A DNA stretch of 64,000 bases from Niastella vici (lineage in GTDB: Bacteria > Bacteroidota > Bacteroidia > Chitinophagales > Chitinophagaceae): assembly GCF_002077945.1 (NCBI RefSeq), contig NZ_LVYD01000001.1:701793-765792 (forward strand). Reading direction: 5' to 3'. Positions 58,020 through 64,000 of the stretch are shown here, one piece after another (the stretch's first letter is position 1; the number at the start of each line of letters is the position of its first letter). Made by a program: the position numbers and the translations under genes. The notes under the pieces are model-generated. The model saw only the letters and a list, made by a program, of their open reading frames with translations, was not told where the DNA came from and did not search any database.

Positions 58020-59957
58020 ATGACGAAACTATTTAATAAAATACGCGGAAAAGATAAATACCGGATCCCTGAGCTGATGCGGATACAGATCATTGAAAAA
58101 GCCTGCCAGCAGGTATCGAGGGGGGTATTCTTTTCAACGATCATCATTATTACGTCTTTTTTACCGGTGTTCCTGTTAACCGGGCAGGAAGGAAAATTAT
58201 TCCACCCCCTGGCCTATACCAAAACCTTCATAATGGTGGTAGATGCGTTGCTGGTGGTAACGCTGGCGCCGGTATTGATCTCATTCTTTATGAAGGGCCG
58301 GTTCAGGCCCGAGACCGCCAACCCGGTAAACCGTTTCCTGGAACGCGTATATGAACCGGTGATCCGCGCCTGTGTAAAATGGCGTAAAACAACAATTGCG
58401 ATAAATGTGATTGCCCTGGCCATCAGCATTCCCCTGCTGCTAAGCCTGGGGCGGGAATTTATGCCGCCACTCGATGAAGGCTCCCTGTTGTTTATGCCGG
58501 TTACCTTACCCGATGTATCGAACAGCGAAGTGAAACGCATTTTGCAGGTGCAGGACAAGATCATAAAAACCGTTCCCGAAGTAAAGAATGTATTGGGCAA
58601 GGCAGGACGCGCCAATACCGCCACAGATAATTCGCCCATCAGCATGGTTGAAACCATCATTCTGCTGAAACCGCAAGCCGAATGGCGAGCCGGTATTACC
58701 AGGAACGACATTATCAATGAATTGAATAGCAAACTGCAAATACCTGGTGTTACCAATGGCTGGACGCAGCCCATCATCAACCGCATCAATATGCTGTCGA
58801 CCGGTATTCGTACCGATGTAGGCGTAAAAGTATATGGACAAAACCTCGATACCATTTATGCCTTTGCACAAACCATCAAAAAACAACTGGAAGGTATTGA
58901 CGGCGTAAAGGATCTGTATGTTGAACCCATTACCGGTGGCAAATACATCGACATCCATATCAAACGCGATGAGATCAGCCGCTATGGATTAAGCATTGAT
59001 GATGTGAACCGCGTTATTGAAATTGCCCTCGGTGGTATGAAGCTGACCACCACCGTTGAAGGCCGGCAGCGTTTTAGCGTGAACGCCCGGTTTGGCCAGG
59101 ATTTTCGAAATAACCTCACCGCTTTAAAACGGTTGCAGGTGCAAACGATGAATTATGGCCCCGTTCCTTTGGAAGCGGTGGCAGATGTTGCCATTGCCGA
59201 AGGGCCGCCGATGATCAATTCAGAAAATGCGATGTTACGCGGAACGGTGTTGTTCAATGTGCGGGAAAGAGATCTGGGCAGTACGGTAAGGGAAGCCCGT
59301 GAAAAGCTGAATTCAATGATCGGCAAATTACCGAAGGGTTATTACCTCGAATGGAGCGGCCAGTACGAGAACCTGATCCGCAGCGAGCACACGCTGAAAT
59401 TGATCTTACCTGTTGTATTGCTGGTTATTTTCATCTCTATGTATTTCGCCTTCCATTCGGCCCGCGAAGCATTTCTCAGTCTTATAACCATTCCCTTTGC
59501 ATTGATAGGCGGGGCCTATATGATCTGGATCTGGAATGTGAATTTATCAGTAGCTGTGGCCGTTGGCTTCATTGCCTTGTTTGGGTTGGCTGTAGAAACA
59601 GGCATCGTGATGGTGATCTATTTAAATGATGCCATGCAGCAGCTGGTTGCCAGGAAAGGTAATTCGAAAGAAACCATTACACGCGAAGACTTACGGGATG
59701 CTGTAATTGCCGGCGCCGCCAAAAGATTACGGCCAAAGATCATGACCGTATGCGTATCGCTTTTTGCGCTGGTCCCTATTTTATGGAGCCAGGGCGTGGG
59801 TAGTGATGTTATGAAGCCCATTGTGTTGCCCATGGTAGGCGGCGTGCTTACGTCAGCCACCCACATTTTACTGGTAACGCCACTGATATTTTTAATGGCC
59901 AAGGAATATGAATTACGCAAACATGGAAAGATAGAAGTGTTGGAAGCGAAACATTAA
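58020..59957 (+). CDS. CusA/CzcA-family RND metal efflux pump, C-terminal part (frame broken)
   Basis: This frame supplies 645 residues: the loop MTKLFNKIRGKDKYRIPELM, TM5-TM6 (ACQQVSRGVFFSTIIIITSF), the second porter region with GREFMPPLDEGSLLFMP and INMLSTGIRTDVGVKVYG (Met residues at positions that bind Cu/Ag in CusA), and the last TM helices ending in VLPMVGGVLTSATHILLVTPL. The ATG lies 4 bases after the stop of the first part, which would allow coupled translation if the split is real. Alone, neither half should pump. The gene is followed after 17 bases by a TolC gene. Confidence 0.85.
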   Translation: MTKLFNKIRGKDKYRIPELMRIQIIEKACQQVSRGVFFSTIIIITSFLPVFLLTGQEGKLFHPLAYTKTFIMVVDALLVVTLAPVLISFFMKGRFRPETANPVNRFLERVYEPVIRACVKWRKTTIAINVIALAISIPLLLSLGREFMPPLDEGSLLFMPVTLPDVSNSEVKRILQVQDKIIKTVPEVKNVLGKAGRANTATDNSPISMVETIILLKPQAEWRAGITRNDIINELNSKLQIPGVTNGWTQPIINRINMLSTGIRTDVGVKVYGQNLDTIYAFAQTIKKQLEGIDGVKDLYVEPITGGKYIDIHIKRDEISRYGLSIDDVNRVIEIALGGMKLTTTVEGRQRFSVNARFGQDFRNNLTALKRLQVQTMNYGPVPLEAVADVAIAEGPPMINSENAMLRGTVLFNVRERDLGSTVREAREKLNSMIGKLPKGYYLEWSGQYENLIRSEHTLKLILPVVLLVIFISMYFAFHSAREAFLSLITIPFALIGGAYMIWIWNVNLSVAVAVGFIALFGLAVETGIVMVIYLNDAMQQLVARKGNSKETITREDLRDAVIAGAAKRLRPKIMTVCVSLFALVPILWSQGVGSDVMKPIVLPMVGGVLTSATHILLVTPLIFLMAKEYELRKHGKIEVLEAKH

Positions 59958-59974
59958 ACAGGAGTAATAATATT

Positions 59975-61234
59975 ATGTATAAAGAATTATTCATAACCGG
60001 AATGTTAGTTGTTTTAGCGGCGACCCTGCCCGCCCAAACACCCATGACGTTACCGGATATTTTAACAACGGTTGAAAAAAACAACCCGGGGTTAAAAATG
60101 TATGAGGCCGAAGCCCGCGCTTATACCGAGGCAGCCAAAGGTGCTTACAGCTGGATGCCGCCCGAAGGGGGCGCCGGTTTGTTTATGACGCCTTACAATA
60201 CGAAAGAGATAAAAGCCAACGAGGCCATGATGAAAGAAGGCATGGGCTTTTTCATGATCTCTGCCCAGCAGATGTTCCCCAATCGCAAAAAGCAGGATGC
60301 AGAAGCCGCCTGGATGCGTTCGATGTCGACCGTGGAATCAGAAAAAAAGAAAGTTGCGCTGAATGAGTTGTTATACACTGCCAAAAAGAACTACTACGAA
60401 TGGGTGGTATTGCAGAAAAAACAACTGGTACTCGATGAAGGCAGCCGTATTCTTGATTTCATGATCAGGAGTGCCGAGATCCGCTATAAGAATGGGTTGG
60501 GAAAGATCAGCGCCTACTACAAAGCAAAAGCCGCCCTGGCCAATATCGACAACATGAAACTGATGCTCGAAAATGACATGCGTCTAAAGCGCATCATGCT
60601 CAACAACCTTATGTACCGTAAAGTTGATCAGGAACTGTCGATCGATACGTTGTATGCCTGGAAAGAATTCTCCGTTTCCATGCTCGATTCGGCTTACCTC
60701 GCGGGGCAGCGTAGCGACATACAGGTGCTGCAACGCAATATTGAAGTGAACAATCTGCAACGGAATGCCGAACTGGCCAAATTGAAACCCGAATTCGGTA
60801 TCAGGTACGATCATATGATCGGCCTCAGTACCCAACCGGGGCAGTTCACATTAATGGGCATGGTAAAATTACCACTGGCAAAATGGTCTTCCAGAATGAA
60901 CAAAGCAAAAGCCGAAAGCCTGGTTTGGGAAAATGAATCGCTGCGAAATCAACAGCAAATGATCCTGAACGAAGCGGCGGGTATGGCCGGTTCTGCCAAA
61001 GCAGAGCTCGATACAAAAAAGAAACAAATGCGGTTATACGAAACCCAGATAGTACCGGCCCTGCGCAAGAATTTTCAAACCATGCAATTGGGGTACGAAC
61101 AAAATACCGAAGAATTGTTTGAGCTGTTCGATGCCTGGGATGCGTTAAATATGACTCAAATAGAATACCTCGATCAGTTAAAAGCGGCGTTGTTGTTACA
61201 GGCGGAATTGGAAAAGATATTGGAGCTTAAATGA
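59975..61234 (+). CDS. TolC-family outer-membrane efflux protein (CusC-like)
   Basis: This is a 419-residue outer-membrane channel subunit. The signal is MYKELFITGMLVVLAATLPAQ. The chain is mainly long helices of the TolC barrel: LPDILTTVEKNNPGLKMYEAEARAYTEAAKGA, RSAEIRYKNGLGKISAYYKAKAAL and others, with GYEQNTEELFELFDAWDAL near the end. Met-rich patches (MMKEGMGFFMISAQQMFP) are typical of CusC-like members of this phylum. It overlaps the next gene by 4 bases (ATGA), so the two are translationally coupled. Confidence 0.88.
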   Translation: MYKELFITGMLVVLAATLPAQTPMTLPDILTTVEKNNPGLKMYEAEARAYTEAAKGAYSWMPPEGGAGLFMTPYNTKEIKANEAMMKEGMGFFMISAQQMFPNRKKQDAEAAWMRSMSTVESEKKKVALNELLYTAKKNYYEWVVLQKKQLVLDEGSRILDFMIRSAEIRYKNGLGKISAYYKAKAALANIDNMKLMLENDMRLKRIMLNNLMYRKVDQELSIDTLYAWKEFSVSMLDSAYLAGQRSDIQVLQRNIEVNNLQRNAELAKLKPEFGIRYDHMIGLSTQPGQFTLMGMVKLPLAKWSSRMNKAKAESLVWENESLRNQQQMILNEAAGMAGSAKAELDTKKKQMRLYETQIVPALRKNFQTMQLGYEQNTEELFELFDAWDALNMTQIEYLDQLKAALLLQAELEKILELK

Positions 61235-62499
61235 AATTAGTTATGAAACATACCATTAAGGTATTGCTTATTGTATATTGTTTACTGGCTGTTGGTTTCA
61301 TTGCCTGTAAGGAATCGAAAAAAGATCAACCTGAAAAGCAGGCTGCCAGCAAGGATTCCTATACCTGCCCCATGCACCCGCAGATCATAAAAGACAAACC
61401 GGGCAGCTGCCCTATTTGTGGAATGGACCTGGTGAAGCGTTCGGTAACCGGTGAAAAGGTAAATGATGTTACCCTGAACGATCTGTTGCGCCCTAGCAAT
61501 CAATATGTGCTTTCGCGTATTCCTACGGTACATAGTCAGTTGCGCGATGAACCGGTTGAAATAACTACATATGGCTTTATTACCTATGATACCCGGCAGG
61601 TAGGCACCGTTTCCTCGAACACGGCCGGGCGCATTGAAAAACTGTATGTGAAATTCCGGTATCAGAAAGTGAGCAAAGGGCAAAAGATCATGGATATATA
61701 CAGTCCTGAATTATTGACGGCCCAGCAAAATCTTTTGTTCCTGTTACAACATGATGCCGATAACCAGGTACTTATTTCGGCTGCCCGTCAAAAGCTGCTA
61801 TTGCTGGGAATGAGCAACCAGCAACTCGATCAGGTGATAAAAAGCGGCAAGCCTGTGTTTACCGTTTCCATTTATAGCGCCTACAACGGCCATATTCATG
61901 AAAGCAGTGCAGAGGAAGGCATGCAACCGAAGGTTCAGGCCGGAATGAAAGATGTGTCGGTGCTCACTGAAGAATTGCCATTAAAAGAAGGCATGTATGT
62001 AACAAAAGGGCAGAATTTATTCATCATCTACAATCCATCCAAAGCCTGGGCGGTGCTGAATATATTTTCAGGACAGGCGGGTATGGTAAAAGTGGGCGAT
62101 AAAGTGCGCATTGCACCGGAAACAGCCCCGGGTAAAGATTTCAGGGCTTCCATAAATTTCATTGAACCCTTTTACCGGCCCGATAGCAAAACCACAACTG
62201 CCCGCGTATATTTTGATAATCCGGGCATGGGCATACCTATCGGCAGTCAGGTGAAGGGCACCATATTTTCAGGCGCCCGCTCGGCCCGATGGTTACCCGA
62301 AGAAGCGGTTCTAACCCTGGGTCTCGATAAAGTGGTTTTTATAAAAAAAGAAGATGCATTCATCGCTCATAAAATAGAAGCAGGTATTGTGAATAACCAC
62401 TTGATACAGGTATTGAATGGACTGTCGGAAAATGATGAAGTGGCCGCCAATGCCCAATACCTGGTCGACAGTGAGAGTTTTATAAAAGTGAAACAATAG
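61231..62499 (+). CDS. CusB-like efflux adaptor with a CPMHP domain
   Basis: This is a 422-residue periplasmic adaptor. An N-terminal lipobox-like signal (VLLIVYCLLAVGFIAC) precedes the heavy-metal-binding domain, YTCPMHPQIIKDKPGSCPICGMDLV (about 44-68). The barrel-sandwich and beta-barrel parts follow (GTVSSNTAGRIEKLYVKFRYQKVSKG; KVGDKVRIAPETAPGKDF). A CusB adaptor joins the RND pump and TolC and hands metal to CusA. Its ATG overlaps the TolC stop. A second adaptor of different sequence follows 8 bases later. Confidence 0.9.
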   Translation: MKLVMKHTIKVLLIVYCLLAVGFIACKESKKDQPEKQAASKDSYTCPMHPQIIKDKPGSCPICGMDLVKRSVTGEKVNDVTLNDLLRPSNQYVLSRIPTVHSQLRDEPVEITTYGFITYDTRQVGTVSSNTAGRIEKLYVKFRYQKVSKGQKIMDIYSPELLTAQQNLLFLLQHDADNQVLISAARQKLLLLGMSNQQLDQVIKSGKPVFTVSIYSAYNGHIHESSAEEGMQPKVQAGMKDVSVLTEELPLKEGMYVTKGQNLFIIYNPSKAWAVLNIFSGQAGMVKVGDKVRIAPETAPGKDFRASINFIEPFYRPDSKTTTARVYFDNPGMGIPIGSQVKGTIFSGARSARWLPEEAVLTLGLDKVVFIKKEDAFIAHKIEAGIVNNHLIQVLNGLSENDEVAANAQYLVDSESFIKVKQ

Positions 62500-62507
62500 A
62501 AGAAATT

Positions 62508-63836
62508 ATGCTGCAGAATATATTTACTTATGGTTCCGGCAACAGGAATACTACCCGGCTTCCGTTGCGTCTGTCCCGTACCTTTGGCCGGGATCGCATC
62601 ATGCCGATTATATCGGCATCCCGACCGTGGTCGGGACTTGTGCGCTTTGTTCTCTATTCAGCGCTGGTGCCGTTGTTATTGCTGGCTGCCTGCAAGGGCA
62701 AAAAGGCGCCTGCCGAAGCAAAGACCGATACCTATTATACCTGTTCCATGCACCCACAGATCATGCAGGACAAACCCGGCACCTGTCCCATTTGTCATAT
62801 GGACCTGATCGCCGTTAACAGATCGAAAGAAACAAAAGATGAGATCATGCTCAGTAATGAGCAAATACAATTGGGCAATATTCAAACCGATACCCTGGGC
62901 CATGCGATGATGGGCGATAAAGTGGTGTTGACCGCCACCCTTAATTTCGATGAAATGAAAGTGAATACGGTGAGCGCCCGCATTACAGGCCGTATTGACA
63001 GACTGTATTTTAAAAATACGGGCGACTTTGTAAAAAAAGGCGATCACCTGTTCGATCTGTACAGCGAAGAATTGAACACCGCCAAGCAGGAATACCTGGC
63101 TGCTTTGGAACGGCAACAAACGCTGGGTAATTCCATCATTGACTTTAAACAATTGTTGCAAAGTGCCAAAAATAAACTGTTGTTGTGGGGCGTAAGCGAA
63201 TCACAGATCGATGCTTTGGGAAAAACAAAACAATTCACACCCCTTACTGCTTTTTACAGTACCGCCACCGGCTATGTTACCGAATTGCCAATAAAAGAAG
63301 GCCAGTATGTAATGGAAGGCGGTGTGGTAGTTAAACTGGCAGATCTTTCAACATTGTGGGCCGAAGCACAGGTATATGCATCGCAACTGGCTTCGGTTGA
63401 CTACAAAGGCGTGGCCACCGTACAACTGCCCGATATGCCAGGAAAAGATATTACCGGGAAGGTAACTTTTGCCAACCCTGAGATAAGCGCCGATACCCGA
63501 ATTAACTTGTTGCGGGTGTCAATCCCCAATACTGGCAATCAATTGAAACCAGGCATGCCTGCCTATGTGATCTTAAAAAGCAGTGCTGGCAGTGCCATGA
63601 CGCTGCCGATAGATGCCGTGTTGCGCGATGGGCAAATGGCGATGGTATGGGTTCAAACAGCCAATAATACGTATAAACGAAAAATGATAGAGACCGGTTT
63701 GGAAAGCGGTGATCGGGTAGAAGTAAGATCAGGATTGCAGAATGGTGAAGTGGTGGTGATAAGCGGCGCTTATTTGCTGAACAGCGAATACATTTTCAAA
63801 AAGGGCGGCGATGCTTCCACCGGGCATCATCATTGA
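62508..63836 (+). CDS. Second CusB-like efflux adaptor with a CPMHP domain
   Basis: This is a 442-residue adaptor with the same plan as the previous one but clearly different sequence. A hydrophobic segment (FVLYSALVPLLLLAAC, with a lipobox Cys near 62) follows an unusual Arg-rich start. The metal motif is YTCSMHPQIMQDKPGTCPICHMDLI, with Ser in CSMHP and His in CPICHM where the others have Pro and Gly. HlyD-type segments follow (NTVSARITGRIDRLYFKNTGD). It ends in KKGGDASTGHHH. I keep the ATG at 62508 for its A-rich leader; an ATG at 62601 is also possible. Confidence 0.87.
   Translation: MLQNIFTYGSGNRNTTRLPLRLSRTFGRDRIMPIISASRPWSGLVRFVLYSALVPLLLLAACKGKKAPAEAKTDTYYTCSMHPQIMQDKPGTCPICHMDLIAVNRSKETKDEIMLSNEQIQLGNIQTDTLGHAMMGDKVVLTATLNFDEMKVNTVSARITGRIDRLYFKNTGDFVKKGDHLFDLYSEELNTAKQEYLAALERQQTLGNSIIDFKQLLQSAKNKLLLWGVSESQIDALGKTKQFTPLTAFYSTATGYVTELPIKEGQYVMEGGVVVKLADLSTLWAEAQVYASQLASVDYKGVATVQLPDMPGKDITGKVTFANPEISADTRINLLRVSIPNTGNQLKPGMPAYVILKSSAGSAMTLPIDAVLRDGQMAMVWVQTANNTYKRKMIETGLESGDRVEVRSGLQNGEVVVISGAYLLNSEYIFKKGGDASTGHHH
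62574..62636. repeat. Three consecutive palindromes inside the second adaptor's start
   Basis: TCCCG...CGGGA (62574-62593), ATGCCGAT-TAT-ATCGGCAT (62601-62619) and TCCCGACC-GT-GGTCGGGA (62619-62636) lie back to back. They encode part of the N-terminus rather than a gap. This looks like an intergenic-type repeat captured by the reading frame. Confidence 0.75.
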
Positions 63837-63859
63837 TGGTTGGTATATCTATAAATAAA

Positions 63860-63890
63860 AACATCCCGGCATATGCCGGGATGTTTTTGT
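63860..63890 (+). terminator. Terminator after the metal efflux operon
   Basis: AACATCCCGGC-ATAT-GCCGGGATGTT is a perfect 11-base stem followed by TTTGT. It may also end the convergent gene. Confidence 0.9.
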
Positions 63891-63910
63891 AAAAACGCTA
63901 TTTAAGTAGT

Positions 63911-64000
63911 TTAATTCACTTTGTTTACTACTGTTTCTTCAACATAAGTATGGCTTCTGTTGATTGAATATACTTCTGTAGTACCGTTGATCTTTGATTT
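63911..64000 (-). CDS. 3' end of an unidentified gene (partial)
   Basis: The minus strand gives the last 29 residues of a protein, ending GTTEVYSINRSHTYVEETVV followed by NKVN and a TAA. It is too short to name. It is convergent with the efflux operon across the terminator. Confidence 0.55.
   Translation of the reverse strand, partial: KSKINGTTEVYSINRSHTYVEETVVNKVN

Noticed and set aside
57953..58022. Programmed +1 frameshift in the RND pump
   Set aside because: No known slippery signal or stimulatory structure is evident; a simple one-base change in the A5 run explains it better.
1..64000. tRNA, rRNA or CRISPR features
   Set aside because: Reading for T-arm sequences with CCA-type ends and for regularly spaced direct repeats gave nothing convincing.

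Overview
The window comes from a Gram-negative member of the Bacteroidota, most likely a Chitinophagaceae soil-type bacterium (Niastella/Chitinophaga-like). This rests on several signs: a type IX secretion C-terminal sorting domain of the CHU_C/gliding-motility kind, many short lipoprotein signals, LytS/LytTR two-component pairs, promoters of the TTTG-N18-24-TAnnTTTG type, A-rich leaders with few Shine-Dalgarno sites, a sigma-54 with a long acidic insert, and DUF6089/DUF1080/DUF3347/HYC_CC_PP families. The species call is an inference from content; no rRNA or tRNA gene was seen.

Layout. 1-5.6 kb: end of a LytTR regulator/LytS kinase pair, a small secreted protein, two REP-associated (RAYT) transposase-like genes (the first with eroded motifs), an ArsC-like reductase, and an ECF sigma factor overlapping a membrane protein that could be its anti-sigma factor. 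5.7-20.2 kb: a large sugar-oxidation cluster in three transcription blocks. It has exported (Tat-signal) sugar isomerase/epimerase TIM barrels, an exported Gfo/Idh/MocA oxidoreductase, two DUF1080 lipoproteins, a cytochrome c lipoprotein, a cytoplasmic isomerase and Gfo/Idh/MocA enzyme, an MFS transporter, two GMC oxidoreductases and one Tat-signal gluconate-2-dehydrogenase-type subunit 3. Together these look like a 3-keto-glycoside route: oxidise the sugar at C3 in the periplasm, pass electrons to a cytochrome c, cleave the keto-glycoside, import the product and rearrange or reduce it in the cytoplasm.

20.3-34.7 kb: mostly single-copy genes, namely an NTF2-like protein, an SPFH/prohibitin protein, a beta-barrel, a GH25 lysozyme, a radical SAM/SPASM enzyme, MarR, a GH10-like glycosidase, a DegT-type aminotransferase, RpoN, a PAP2-like membrane protein, an L,D-transpeptidase-like protein and an AI-2E-family permease. 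34.8-40.7 kb: two regulator-centred stress loci. One is a TetR gene with a NemR-like operator, divergent from a MATE pump and followed by a thioesterase. The other is an HxlR gene with an N-terminal cysteine, divergent from a quinone-reductase-like dehydrogenase and an AhpD-like protein. 40.8-54.7 kb: a type IX-secreted PKD/CHU_C protein, a lone receiver, a DUF2264 protein, an FMN reductase, a subtilase, an MlaE-MlaF-MlaD lipid-transport operon, a second L,D-transpeptidase-like protein, a second beta-barrel, a c-type cytochrome with a CX4CH motif, and a second LytTR/LytS pair.

55.0-63.9 kb: a heavy-metal (Cu/Ag-type) efflux locus: an HYC_CC_PP protein, a protein with two CPMHP metal-binding motifs, a DUF3347 protein, a CusA/CzcA RND pump split into two reading frames at an A5 run, TolC, and two consecutive CusB-like adaptors that each carry a CPMHP motif. 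The window ends in the 3' end of an unidentified minus-strand gene. Intergenic regions are rich in palindromes, several GC-rich and REP-like, some of which fit a RAYT host genome.
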